DNA of 64,000 bases from JAZDIU01 sp043804635 (GTDB taxonomy: Bacteria; Chloroflexota; Dehalococcoidia; Dehalococcoidales; UBA2162), in NCBI GenBank assembly GCA_043804635.1, contig JAZDIU010000032.1:1-64000 (forward strand), given 5' to 3'. Position 1 is the first letter of the stretch. Every line of letters begins with the position of its first letter. Positions 53,514 through 61,971 of the stretch are shown here, piece after piece. The position numbers and the translations under genes were made by a program. The notes under the pieces are model-generated. The model was given only the letters and a program-made list of their open reading frames with translations. It had not been told where the DNA came from and did no database searches.

Positions 53514-54053
53514 ATGGATAAATTAATCGATAAGTATGAAATTAAGCTGGTTGAGGCGGGCTGTGCGCCGGTATCGGGGCGGTACGGATGGGAGGCGGAC
53601 GTACCAAATGACATCAGTCCGGTCTTTCCTTATCTTAACGCTTTACTCGCGGAAGCCAGATACGACCACCAGGAACACATTTTGATATGGAGAGAAACCG
53701 ACCGGGCTTATGCTCTGCGCCCGTACGAAATCAAGATAGTTCAGGCTGACGGGACCGGCGACCCCGAGGAGGGACGTAGACTCGTCGGGGAGATAGTGGA
53801 AAGAATAAACCGCGTCTGGCAAGACCGGGAGCATATCACTCCCCGCTTCAAGGAAACGGCACGTCCTTCGGTAATCGATATCTTTAAGCTGTTGCCGAAG
53901 ACGAACTGTAAGCAGTGCGGTTATGCCACCTGTCTGGTCTATGCCGCCGACCTTCGGGTGGGTAAGACACGATTAGAAAAGTGTCTGCCTTTAGTTCAGC
54001 CGGAGCATGCTGAAAACAGGAAGAAGCTGGCGAAGCTTATTTCAGGAGAATAG
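53514..54053 (+). CDS. 4Fe-4S (Fes/PF04060-type) domain protein
   Basis: 179 residues. The C-terminal ~60 residues carry the LPKTNCKQCGYATCLVYAADL ... KCLPL four-Cys motif found in the corrinoid Fe-S protein gamma subunit and RnfB. The N-terminal ~115 residues have no recognised domain. It may pass electrons or bind a corrinoid partner, but no CODH/ACS genes are in the window. It is read from ATG 53514 under an extended -10 without SD. A strong terminator follows. Confidence 0.82.
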   Translation: MDKLIDKYEIKLVEAGCAPVSGRYGWEADVPNDISPVFPYLNALLAEARYDHQEHILIWRETDRAYALRPYEIKIVQADGTGDPEEGRRLVGEIVERINRVWQDREHITPRFKETARPSVIDIFKLLPKTNCKQCGYATCLVYAADLRVGKTRLEKCLPLVQPEHAENRKKLAKLISGE

Positions 54054-54082
54054 GTCGAGCAATTGTAACCTCACTCTCTTTA

Positions 54083-54127
54083 TCTCCCTCTCCTTAGGTA
54101 TTAGTGAAGGAGAGGGAGAATTTTTTA
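54083..54127 (+). terminator. Intrinsic terminator after Fe-S gene
   Basis: A 13-bp perfect stem TCTCCCTCTCCTT / AAGGAGAGGGAGA with an 11-base loop, followed by ATTTTTTATAT. It belongs to the dispersed CTCTCC repeat type. A second small hairpin (TTAAGAGGGGC/GCCCCTCTTAA, 54130-54155) lies just beyond. Confidence 0.85.
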
Positions 54128-54179
54128 TATTAAGAGGGGCTGACGCCCCTCTTAAACACCCCGCTACACAAAGACTTAG

Positions 54180-54980
54180 CTACTGTTTAGGAACTAGCTC
54201 AATTTCGAATAAGAGGGGCCAGAACTTGCCGGTGACGAATAGACGATGAGCCTTAGCATCATAGGCAATACCATTCAGAACATTTGCAGATTCTTGAGCA
54301 GACTGTGGCAAGAGTCCTGATAAATCTATCCAGCCGGTAACTCGCCCGTCTTCAGGTTCAATGATGGCTATTTTATCGGTTTGCCAGATATTGGCGTAAA
54401 TCTTGCCCTCGATGTATTCCAATTCATTGATTTGAGTAACCGGCGCGCCGTTTTCACGCACTTGGACAGAGCCGGTTGCTTCCAGAGTCTCAGGATTAAG
54501 AAAACGTAGAGTAGACGTGCCATCGCTCATAATCAGAGACTCCCCATCATAAGTGATACCCCACCCCTCACCGGGATAAGAAAAATCCCCCAATAAGTCG
54601 AACCTGTCTTTATCGTAAATGAAACCGACATGGGACTCCCAGGTCAACAGGATAATTTTGTTCTTATATATAGTGATACCTTCGCCGAAGTAGTATTCAA
54701 ATAGCTGGCGGATTTGGAGGACCTTACCAGTTTCCAGACTTACTTTGCGGAGGGAAGACTTCCCATAGAGACCGGTGCTTTCATAAAGGACGCCGTTTTC
54801 AAAGACGAGCCCCTGGGTGAAAGCGGTTCTATTGTGGGGATAGGTATTAATTACTTTATATGTGTAAGTTACTACGGGCTGGAATGTGGGCGGTGGTACC
54901 TGCTCGCTTGTGCAGGAAGTTGAAGTCACGGTTATGAGAAGCAGGATGAAAAAGACAGATAGCCGACGCAAAACAGTCAC
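54180..54980 (-). CDS. Glutaminyl-peptide cyclotransferase-like beta-propeller lipoprotein
   Basis: 266 residues. An N-terminal lipoprotein signal (lipobox STSC, ~Cys23) is followed by a five-bladed propeller of the glutamine cyclotransferase family (YPHNRTAFTQGLVFENGVLYESTGLYGKSSLRKV; INELEYIEGKIYANIWQTD; NVLNGIAYD). It would form pyroglutamate on external peptides. It starts at GTG 54980, six bases after the extended -10 TGcTATATT. Confidence 0.9.
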   Translation of the reverse strand: MTVLRRLSVFFILLLITVTSTSCTSEQVPPPTFQPVVTYTYKVINTYPHNRTAFTQGLVFENGVLYESTGLYGKSSLRKVSLETGKVLQIRQLFEYYFGEGITIYKNKIILLTWESHVGFIYDKDRFDLLGDFSYPGEGWGITYDGESLIMSDGTSTLRFLNPETLEATGSVQVRENGAPVTQINELEYIEGKIYANIWQTDKIAIIEPEDGRVTGWIDLSGLLPQSAQESANVLNGIAYDAKAHRLFVTGKFWPLLFEIELVPKQ

Positions 54981-54986
54981 ATACCC

Positions 54987-54995
54987 AATATAGCA
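54987..54995 (-). promoter_or_regulatory. Extended -10 of glutamine cyclotransferase gene (leaderless)
   Basis: TGcTATATT on the minus strand, six bases before the GTG start. There is no space for an SD. Confidence 0.65.
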
Positions 54996-55012
54996 GTTTT
55001 ATGGTCGGAAAA

Positions 55013-55657
55013 CTATGGACTTGTCTCCATGTTTCCGGACTTCAGGAAACGCATAACCTGCCGCTTTCGTATTAACGTAATAGAAAACCATATCAGCACC
55101 GCCAGACCGATGAGCTCAGGGACGTAGACTGCCGGGTCGGTCAGCAGCGCACGGAAAATATCGGACAGCCAACCAGTGATTTCAATCCTATCGAAAGCAA
55201 ACCCGAGGAGCGGCCAGAGTAAAGTCCGGGGAGCACGCCACATTTCGTCGAAGACAAGGTGGGTAAATATTCCGAAGGAAAGAGCTAAAAAGCCAGCTTT
55301 CCCGCGGTATTTGTAAAGATATAGTCCGAGCAGCGTTACCAGGATAAAAAAGAGGAGCGTATGAGTGATAATCCGGCCGTTGTTAAAGGTATCTCTGAAG
55401 AAGAACTGACCTAAGGGTTTATCGATAATATCGGGGAGAAGCGAGCCGATGAGAATAATTCTCATGTCGAAGTGATTCCAGAGTTGAGAGAGCCATGACG
55501 GTCGCCGGGTAGAACGCTTCCGAGGAGCAGCAGAGTCGGGCGAAGGTTCGATGCTCGGATTAACCTCTTCAATCGTAGTTTGAGGGTCTCCGGGCAGCAG
55601 TCTGCTTACAAGAACCGCGACCCCTAAAGTTATGCCAGTATGTCCGAATAACAGCAT
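55013..55657 (-). CDS. Membrane-bound metal-dependent hydrolase-like protein (YdjM/DUF457 type)
   Basis: 214 residues with about four membrane helices. N-terminal FGHTGITLGVAVLVSRLLPG, then a hydrophilic, Pro/Arg-rich insertion (~25-60), then IGSLLPDIIDKPLGQF and ITHTLLFF with the His/Asp pattern of the YdjM/DUF457 family (LexA-regulated in E. coli). A probable -10 TGcTATAGA (55666-55674) ends eight bases from the ATG. Function is not established. Confidence 0.78.
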   Translation of the reverse strand: MLLFGHTGITLGVAVLVSRLLPGDPQTTIEEVNPSIEPSPDSAAPRKRSTRRPSWLSQLWNHFDMRIILIGSLLPDIIDKPLGQFFFRDTFNNGRIITHTLLFFILVTLLGLYLYKYRGKAGFLALSFGIFTHLVFDEMWRAPRTLLWPLLGFAFDRIEITGWLSDIFRALLTDPAVYVPELIGLAVLIWFSITLIRKRQVMRFLKSGNMETSP

Positions 55658-55729
55658 TTATCTTCTCTATAGCAATGATAAAGGAATTGAGCATAATACC
55701 GCAAATAAAACAGAAACAATAAAGAACAC

Positions 55730-56275
55730 TCAATACTTATTGAATGAGACAATGTTATCTATCGGCTCCCGGTCATGTTCCGGACCTAATTTCTCCCTAT
55801 CGTAGTAGCCGAGGGCAATCAGGATATCTATCTTTTTAGATTTGGGAATGTTCAATACCGATTTTACCGCCCGCTCGTTGAACCATCCGAGCCAGCAGGT
55901 GCCCAGTCCCAGCTCTTCAGCCTGGAGGACAAAGTGCTCGCCGGTGATGCCAATGTCTATAAGGTAGAATTTTGTGCCACGGAAGATGGCACCGATTCTA
56001 GTCAGAAATTTGGACTTTTCAGAGACGATGACCACGATGACCGGCGCGGTTTTACAGAAGTCGTTGATGAAGTAAATACCGCCGAAGGCGGCAGCACAGA
56101 GCTTATCCTTTAAGGACTTTTCGTCAACGATGATGAAGTGCCACGGCTGGGAGTTGGAGGCGGAGGGAGCCAGCCTTGCCGCCTCAAGGCAGAGCATTAT
56201 CTTTTCCCGCTCGACCGGTTTATCCAGAAAGCTGCGGACGCTTTTTCTGTGTTTGATAAGGTCTAAAAGAGACAT
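55730..56275 (-). CDS. Nitroreductase family protein
   Basis: 181 residues, FMN-dependent nitroreductase fold. N-terminal HRKSVRSFLDKPVEREKI, RLAPSASNSQPWHFIIV and C-terminal GTCWLGWFNERAV and ALGYYDREK. It reduces nitro, quinone or similar acceptors with NAD(P)H. The promoter TTGACA-17-TAGCAT (56282-56310) ends six bases before the ATG, so the message is leaderless. Confidence 0.9.
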   Translation of the reverse strand: MSLLDLIKHRKSVRSFLDKPVEREKIMLCLEAARLAPSASNSQPWHFIIVDEKSLKDKLCAAAFGGIYFINDFCKTAPVIVVIVSEKSKFLTRIGAIFRGTKFYLIDIGITGEHFVLQAEELGLGTCWLGWFNERAVKSVLNIPKSKKIDILIALGYYDREKLGPEHDREPIDNIVSFNKY

Positions 56276-56281
56276 AAAACA

Positions 56282-56310
56282 ATGCTAATTTGAGCGGGCA
56301 GGTTTGTCAA
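56282..56310 (-). promoter_or_regulatory. Promoter of the nitroreductase gene (leaderless)
   Basis: TTGACA (56310-56305), a 17-base spacer and TAGCAT (56287-56282) on the minus strand, six bases from the ATG at 56275. Confidence 0.75.
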
Positions 56311-56530
56311 CCCCCCGACTATCAACTTTCAACGGTCAGCTATTAGAAAATGACTCACGATTTCCGATTTAAGATTTATGATTTAGGAATAAACAAGGAA
56401 GAAACAAAAGCGAAATGAAGCTAAAAACCCCGATCTAAAAGCCCAAAAGTTGAAACAAAGCATCGTGGAACGGAGTTGAAGCGAGCGTGTTCGTTTCCGG
56501 CTACATTTTAAGTAATCTTTTTTTCTGACT

Positions 56531-56626
56531 AAACGACACGCCTGTTTAGCCGTGTCGTTTTACATTCTGGTAGTCCTTTTTTACTATATTTTTAAGGTGC
56601 TTCGGGCGTTTGTTGCGTTTTACTGA
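56531..56626 (-). ncRNA. Candidate small RNA under an SOS-type promoter
   Basis: The leftward transcript expected from the promoter at 56627-56655 has no open reading frame: its only ATGs are followed at once by stops (ATG-TAA, ATG-TAG). About 60 bases downstream is a perfect hairpin AAACGACACG-gctaaacagg-CGTGTCGTTT (56560-56531). The loop base run CTAAAC can alternatively pair with GTTTAG just 3' of it. The T-run expected of a strong terminator is missing in this direction. It is either a short structured RNA or the remains of a lost SOS gene. Confidence 0.4.
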
Positions 56627-56655
56627 ATTATAGAACGTTTGTTCCATAATGTCAA
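56627..56655 (-). promoter_or_regulatory. Perfect consensus promoter with LexA-type box in the spacer
   Basis: On the minus strand TTGACA (56655-56650) and TATAAT (56632-56627) are separated by exactly 17 bases. The spacer contains the perfect palindrome GAACAAACGTTC (56644-56633), the GAAC-N4-GTTC form of the Gram-positive LexA box. No gene starts behind it. Confidence 0.82.
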
Positions 56656-56763
56656 GGAAGTTTTGTCGCTTTTGGGGGAGGTGTAACCCCACCACACCTG
56701 GATTCCAGCCTTCGCTGTAATGACAGAGTAGGAAAGGATGGGACTAGCGCCCCTTTTTAAACC

Positions 56764-57792
56764 TTACCATTTCCCCAGTTTTATATGTTTAAGAAGTCGC
56801 CGACCTCTTTCGCAAAGCTCAGAATAAGTAATTATTTCTGTATTGCTCAAATAACTGGAAAATATCCGTCTTTCAGAAGGTTGGTCTTTTTCTTGCTTAC
56901 CAATGAGTATATATGCTTTAGGTTTAATCACATTTTCATCCCAAGTTTTGTCAATGGCATAAAGATATTTAAAAACCTGCCCTATAGCCTCTGCTAATTT
57001 TTCATTCGGTTTAGTTCGCTTTCTAGTGCGTTTGTCAAAAAGATTCTCATTTGGTCCCTTACATTCAACAAAGTCTAAATAACCATCATGCCTTTGAAGC
57101 ATAAAATCAAGAAAAAAATCCTTCTTACCTTTACCAAAAGGAACCCCTACTTCTCTTTTTATATCAATATACTCAAGCCCAAACATCCAATAAGCATGAT
57201 TGTTTTCAAGGTAATCTTTTACATCAGTTTCATTAGTGGTTTCATTCGAGATTAACTTTTTGTAACCAAGAAGAACAGATTCATAATTTCCTATGTTCGC
57301 CTTCATTTCCGATAGCCTTTGCTTAAATGTCTGCCGTTCAGCAGCGATAATCGAATTAATGCCTTTAAGATTAAGAATCTCGGCAAGGAGTTTTCTTATT
57401 TTTGACTTCTCTTGCCTCAAGTTTCTATGTAACCTATCATAATCTTCAACAGACATCTTGATGATTTCTTGAGCTTCCACACCTTCAACTAAATCATTGA
57501 CTATATTTGAAATGTCCTCCAATTGTCCAACCGAATTAATATTAAAATGTTGGCAATTACGGCTAATTTCCCAATATTTTATACTGATATCATTTTTGTC
57601 ATTAATCGCCCGCCATCTTTGTATTCTAAATTTAGCTTTGTCCGATTTCTCCCCTGTCTTTTTATTTAGTACATAGCCGTTTTCGATAGTGGTCAAATAA
57701 TTAGAGGATGGTCTTCCTGGTATTCTCTCAATAGTCTCAAAATTTGATACCTTAGAAAAAGCTCTACCAGCATACTCTTTCATAATAGGCAT
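56764..57792 (-). CDS. Shedu-like (DUF4263) nuclease, candidate anti-phage effector
   Basis: 342 residues. The C-terminal ~150 residues match the DUF4263/SduA domain: DYLENNHAYWMFGLEYI, then the PD-(D/E)xK-type nuclease core KKDFFLDFML...YLDFVECKGPNENLF, then a helix AIGQVFKYLYAID and a strand KAYILIGKQ. The N-terminal ~190 residues are a variable recognition region with coiled-coil character (~110-175). SduA is the single effector of the Shedu defence system. The gene follows mutS by 14 bases, with its SD (AGGAGGTGA) overlapping the mutS stop. It is visibly more AT-rich than its neighbours, which suggests transfer. Confidence 0.8.
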   Translation of the reverse strand: MPIMKEYAGRAFSKVSNFETIERIPGRPSSNYLTTIENGYVLNKKTGEKSDKAKFRIQRWRAINDKNDISIKYWEISRNCQHFNINSVGQLEDISNIVNDLVEGVEAQEIIKMSVEDYDRLHRNLRQEKSKIRKLLAEILNLKGINSIIAAERQTFKQRLSEMKANIGNYESVLLGYKKLISNETTNETDVKDYLENNHAYWMFGLEYIDIKREVGVPFGKGKKDFFLDFMLQRHDGYLDFVECKGPNENLFDKRTRKRTKPNEKLAEAIGQVFKYLYAIDKTWDENVIKPKAYILIGKQEKDQPSERRIFSSYLSNTEIITYSELCERGRRLLKHIKLGKW

Positions 57793-57806
57793 TCTTTATT
57801 CACCTC

Positions 57807-60383
57807 CTACTCCCCCGCCTTTTTTTGCAGTTCATATAGCTTGGTCAGGGCTTCGAGGGGAGTCATTGAGTCTATATCCAGCTTTTCCAGTTCTGCTAAG
57901 AGGGGCGGTTTTTGTCCGAATAAGGCCAGCTGAGGGACTGGCGTCTGGGGACGGCGGGACTTGAGCGGGCGTTTAGGCAGAGCTTGATGGTCGGTTTCTT
58001 CCAGTCCGTCCAGGATTTCCTGGGCACGGTGCACCACCGATTTGGGCAGTCCGGCTAATTTAGCCACGTGGACGCCGTAGCTTCTATCGACGCCGCCGGG
58101 CAAGACCTTGTACAAAAAGACTACTTCACCACCTTCTTCGGTTACCGCTACGTTATAGTTCTTGACGCGGGGCAGGAACGAGGCTAGCTCCACCAGCTCA
58201 TGATAGTGAGTGGCGAAGAGCGTTTTGGCTCCCAGCTTAGAATAGTTATGGATATACTCAGCCACGGCACGGGCAATGGCGAGTCCGTCATAGGTGCTGG
58301 TGCCCCGTCCGATTTCATCGAGGATAATCAGGGAGCGAGGCGTGGCGTTGTTGAGGATATTAGCCGTCTCGACCATCTCCATCATAAATGTGGACTGGCC
58401 GCCGGCAATGTCTTCCCGGGTGCCGATGCGGGTGAAAATGCGGTCCACCAGCCCGATTTTAGCCGAGGTCGCCGGCACAAAACTGCCGAGCTGTGCCATA
58501 AGCACGATGAGGGCGGTCTGTTTCAAGTAGGTGGACTTTCCCGCCATATTGGGTCCGGTCAGAATGATAACCTGGGCATCATCGTTGGATAGGCAGGCGT
58601 CATTAGGTATGAAGTTGCTGCCCGATTGGCTTTGCTCAACTACAGGATGGCGGCCTTCCTTGATGAGTATTTCGTTACCCGTGGTAAGCTCAGGGCGGAC
58701 ATAGCTATATCTCACCGCCACCTCAGCCAGACTGGAAAAGACATCTATGTTGGCGAGAGCACCGGCTAAAGCCAGAATTCTCTCGCTATAAGCAGCTACC
58801 TGAGCGCAGACGCGGTGATAAAGCTCAATCTCAAGCTCACTGATGCGGTCGCGGGCATTCAGAATGAGCGACTCATACTCTTTCAATTCCGGGGTGATAT
58901 AGCGCTCACCGCCGACCAGCGTCTGCTTACGGATATAATGCTGGGGGACCTGGGTAAGATTGGAACGGGAAACCTCGATGTAATAGCCGAAGATTTTATT
59001 ATAGCCCACCTTGAGCGATTTAATGCCGCTCTTCTCCTGCTCCTGTTTTTCCAGATTAGCCAGGTATTGGCGGGCATTCTGGGACGACTCCCTCAGCTTA
59101 TCCAGTTCCTCAGAGAAACCCTTCCTGATGACGTTGCCTTCGCCGGGGGTGGGGGAAGGTTCATCGACAATTGATTGAGCAATGAGGCCGACGACCTCGG
59201 GGCAAGGTTTAAGCTCTGCCTTCAGCCAGTCGATGGGGCTGGCATCCATTATCTTTATCAATTCGGGGATAAGCTCCAGACTGCGCCGTAGGGCGACCAA
59301 CTCGCGGGGATTAGCCATATTGCTTTTGACGCGATTAATCACCCGCTCTAAGTCGGCGAGCTTACCCAGAAGAGCAATAAGTTGACTCCGTGCCAGAGTA
59401 TTTTCGTGGAACCAGCTAGTGGCATCCTGCCGCTTGACCAGCTCGGCTAAATCAAGCAAGGGCTGACTCAACCACCGCCGGAGAAGTCGGCCGCCCATCG
59501 CGGTTCTGGTCAGGTCGATAACACCTAGCAACGAGCCTTCGGTGGTGCCGGTGCGGTTATTTCGGAAAAGCTCCAGGTTAATCTGCGTCTGAGCGTCCAG
59601 TGCCATAAAAGAGCTAATAGAATAGGTGGATAGGCCGGTCAACAGTCCCAGCGAGCCTTTCTGCGTCTCCTTAAGATAATCGATGATAGCCCCCGCGGCT
59701 CTGATTGCCAGAGGCAGATGGGCGCAACCATAGCCATCGAGAGTAGCGACCCCGAAGTGGTCGAGGAGCGTTTTTTGAGCGGTATCGAGGCTAAAGGAGT
59801 AGTCGTCGAGGCGGGTTACCGGCGTTGACAGTGATAAACCGTCTAACTCTGAGCTTTTAGCCGTAATAATCTCGGAGGGTTTGAGCCGCTCCAGTTCAGT
59901 TTTTGTCCTTGGTAGAGGAAGCTGAGTAGTGGCAAATTCGCCGGTGGTGATATCCACGTAGGCGATACCGACTTCTTCGCCGTCCAGGACAAGGCTGGCT
60001 AAATAGTTATTAGACTTGCTATCGAGCAGGCTGGGTTCGATAACTGTGCCCGGGGTAACCACACGGATGACCTCACGCTCGACCAGTCCCCTGGTTTCAC
60101 CGGGTCGGGTCATCTGCTCGCAGATAGCCACCTTATAGCCATGATTAACCAGCCTTGCGAGGTAATTATCGAGGGCGTGATATGGAATACCAGCCAGAGG
60201 CACGCGGTGTCCCTTGCCCATTTCGCGGGAGGTGAGGACGATATCAAGCTCTTTGGAGACAGTTTTGGCGTCTTCATCGAAGGTCTCGTAGAAATCGCCG
60301 AGGCGGAATAGGACGATTGCCTGGGGATATTTACGCTTGATTCTGAGGTATTGCTGGCGGATAGGAGTCGAGGGTTCTATCAT
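57807..60383 (-). CDS. mutS: DNA mismatch repair protein MutS
   Basis: 858 residues. The mismatch-recognition domain has FRLGDFYETF with the conserved Phe/Glu (FxE). Walker A TGPNMAGKST, Walker B LIILDEIGRGTSTYDG and the C-terminal helix-turn-helix GVHVAKLAGLPKSVVHRAQEIL are intact. An extended -10 TGtTAGAAT (60393-60401) lies nine bases before the ATG, so translation is leaderless or nearly so. The Shedu-like gene is directly downstream and likely co-transcribed. No MutL is in the window. Confidence 0.96.
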   Translation of the reverse strand: MIEPSTPIRQQYLRIKRKYPQAIVLFRLGDFYETFDEDAKTVSKELDIVLTSREMGKGHRVPLAGIPYHALDNYLARLVNHGYKVAICEQMTRPGETRGLVEREVIRVVTPGTVIEPSLLDSKSNNYLASLVLDGEEVGIAYVDITTGEFATTQLPLPRTKTELERLKPSEIITAKSSELDGLSLSTPVTRLDDYSFSLDTAQKTLLDHFGVATLDGYGCAHLPLAIRAAGAIIDYLKETQKGSLGLLTGLSTYSISSFMALDAQTQINLELFRNNRTGTTEGSLLGVIDLTRTAMGGRLLRRWLSQPLLDLAELVKRQDATSWFHENTLARSQLIALLGKLADLERVINRVKSNMANPRELVALRRSLELIPELIKIMDASPIDWLKAELKPCPEVVGLIAQSIVDEPSPTPGEGNVIRKGFSEELDKLRESSQNARQYLANLEKQEQEKSGIKSLKVGYNKIFGYYIEVSRSNLTQVPQHYIRKQTLVGGERYITPELKEYESLILNARDRISELEIELYHRVCAQVAAYSERILALAGALANIDVFSSLAEVAVRYSYVRPELTTGNEILIKEGRHPVVEQSQSGSNFIPNDACLSNDDAQVIILTGPNMAGKSTYLKQTALIVLMAQLGSFVPATSAKIGLVDRIFTRIGTREDIAGGQSTFMMEMVETANILNNATPRSLIILDEIGRGTSTYDGLAIARAVAEYIHNYSKLGAKTLFATHYHELVELASFLPRVKNYNVAVTEEGGEVVFLYKVLPGGVDRSYGVHVAKLAGLPKSVVHRAQEILDGLEETDHQALPKRPLKSRRPQTPVPQLALFGQKPPLLAELEKLDIDSMTPLEALTKLYELQKKAGE

Positions 60384-60392
60384 AATAGGGTA

Positions 60393-60401
60393 ATTCTAAC
60401 A
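60393..60401 (-). promoter_or_regulatory. Extended -10 of mutS
   Basis: TGtTAGAAT on the minus strand, nine bases before the mutS ATG and without an SD. Confidence 0.6.
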
Positions 60402-60438
60402 GAAAAATACTACAAATAAATACCAATACTACAAATAT

Positions 60439-61293
60439 TTAAATATAATAAAGTTTCCTTTTTCCGGTTTCAGGATAGGAAATCTCAACCGTAGCTTTGC
60501 TGGTTTTCTTTGAAGTATGTTCGTTAATGCCGAGCTTTTCTTTCATGAATTCCAGGAAGTCGGGCTGGATTTCAATGCCGATGGAGTTCCTACCCAGCTC
60601 AAGGGCGGCTTTGGTGGTAGTAGCAGAGCCAAGAAAGGGGTCGAGGATAATATCATCCACGAAGGAATACATCATTATCAGGCGGCGGGGAATTTCTACA
60701 GGGAAAGCTGCGGTATGCTTATCCGCAGCCGCGCCGTTGATTTCCCAGATGGCGTCGCGAAAAGACCTGAAATCTTCAGGTGAGACTTTAGACTTTTCCT
60801 TTATATCTTGAGTCACTTTTCTTTCGCCCAATTTGCGGAAGACGAAGATGGGTTCGGTGGCGTTGGAAATCATAAAGTTGCTGGGATAAGGATAGGAGCC
60901 AAAAAGGACGGCACCTTCGCGGGAGGTCGTCTTCTTCCAGTAGATGGTGCCCATAAAGCGAAGCTCCTTGAACTTACTGAGCCTCTCCCAGGCGAGCAGG
61001 GTGAGATTGGCGGTGGTGCGCCTCTTTTCGTCCGTCTCTGAGTAATAGATGTTGCCGATATTGAGGGCAAGCTTGCCATCAGGTAAAAGTGTTCTGATTA
61101 CTTCCCGCCAGACTTCGTCCAGTTTATCCAGATAATCTTCAATGGTATCCGGACGACCGATTTGGTTGGGATGCTCGTAGTCCCTGACATTCCAGTAAGG
61201 GGGTGAAGTGACCATAAGCTGGACGGACTCATCAGCAACGTACTCCTTAAGCACGTTTTTGGCATCACCGAAGAAGATTTTATGATTTGTCAT
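60439..61293 (-). CDS. Beta-class DNA methyltransferase (N4-cytosine/N6-adenine type)
   Basis: 284 residues. Catalytic motif IV TSPPYW (Ser-Pro-Pro-Tyr is typical of m4C enzymes) near the N-terminus. The SAM-binding motif [25 protein letters not shown] is at the C-terminal side, giving the beta-class order. The ATG follows AAGAGGAAAG and overlaps the membrane protein gene by 14 bases. No cognate restriction endonuclease is adjacent, so it looks solitary, or paired functionally with another nuclease. Confidence 0.92.
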   Translation of the reverse strand: MTNHKIFFGDAKNVLKEYVADESVQLMVTSPPYWNVRDYEHPNQIGRPDTIEDYLDKLDEVWREVIRTLLPDGKLALNIGNIYYSETDEKRRTTANLTLLAWERLSKFKELRFMGTIYWKKTTSREGAVLFGSYPYPSNFMISNATEPIFVFRKLGERKVTQDIKEKSKVSPEDFRSFRDAIWEINGAAADKHTAAFPVEIPRRLIMMYSFVDDIILDPFLGSATTTKAALELGRNSIGIEIQPDFLEFMKEKLGINEHTSKKTSKATVEISYPETGKRKLYYI

Positions 61294-61933
61294 CTTTCCT
61301 CTTTTCAGACCTTTCTTTTAGCCAGCCCACCAGCGGAGGCACCCAGCAGAGATTAGCCGCAATCGTTTCCAAAGCGGTAAATACCTGAGTGGTGGGGCTG
61401 AAGCCTAGCAGGCGGGCGATGAGTAATGCAATCGGCACGAGAAAAATAATTAACAGACTTGCCAGCATCACGGGATGGCGAATATATAGCTTAATAGCGC
61501 CGACAAATGAATGTTCTTTTCGCCATAGAAAAACCAAGCCTGAGATATTGGCGCCAATCTGATCGCTGAGGGCATAAAAATAGGGAATGTAAAATCCTTC
61601 CACGCCATAAACATCCACACCCAGCCAGCGGCTGCCCCAATCGATAAACCAGGGGACGGTCATTCCCAGGAGTTTACCCCAGCCGTAAGCCTCAGCCATA
61701 GAGCCGGCGGTATGGCTGAGTCGATGACGGATGGCATAAATGCCTTCGAAGAGACTTTCGCCTTCACCGGAGAGGGTGCGGACCAGCCACTGCCCGATAG
61801 CACTGCTCTGGAAACCCAGATAGTCTACTAGAGCACCGAGGATAAGTCCACCGGCATAGCCGATTAGAGTATAGCGGATTAATTCGCTGAATTCACCTTT
61901 TTCGGCGGGGGTTTCCTTTGCTTCTAGGGTCAT
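61280..61933 (-). CDS. Membrane protein of unknown function
   Basis: 217 residues with about four membrane helices: near residues 22-40, 80-100, 120-138 and 150-175, plus a final hydrophobic stretch. The C-terminus is charged (ERSEKRKDD). No family is recognised. It starts six bases after the perfect extended -10 TGcTATAAT and overlaps the methyltransferase gene, so both are made from one leaderless transcript. Confidence 0.72.
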   Translation of the reverse strand: MTLEAKETPAEKGEFSELIRYTLIGYAGGLILGALVDYLGFQSSAIGQWLVRTLSGEGESLFEGIYAIRHRLSHTAGSMAEAYGWGKLLGMTVPWFIDWGSRWLGVDVYGVEGFYIPYFYALSDQIGANISGLVFLWRKEHSFVGAIKLYIRHPVMLASLLIIFLVPIALLIARLLGFSPTTQVFTALETIAANLCWVPPLVGWLKERSEKRKDDKS

Positions 61934-61939
61934 TGACTA

Positions 61940-61948
61940 ATTATAGCA
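61940..61948 (-). promoter_or_regulatory. Perfect extended -10 of the membrane protein/methyltransferase operon (leaderless)
   Basis: TGcTATAAT on the minus strand, six bases before the ATG at 61933. The predicted start site coincides with the ATG. Confidence 0.7.
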
Positions 61949-61971
61949 AGGCGGTAAGAATGTGTCAGCAG

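Noticed and set aside
56531..56560. Integron attC or transposon inverted end
   Set aside because: Only one copy of the hairpin is visible, with no integrase or flanking target duplication; a structured transcript end is simpler.
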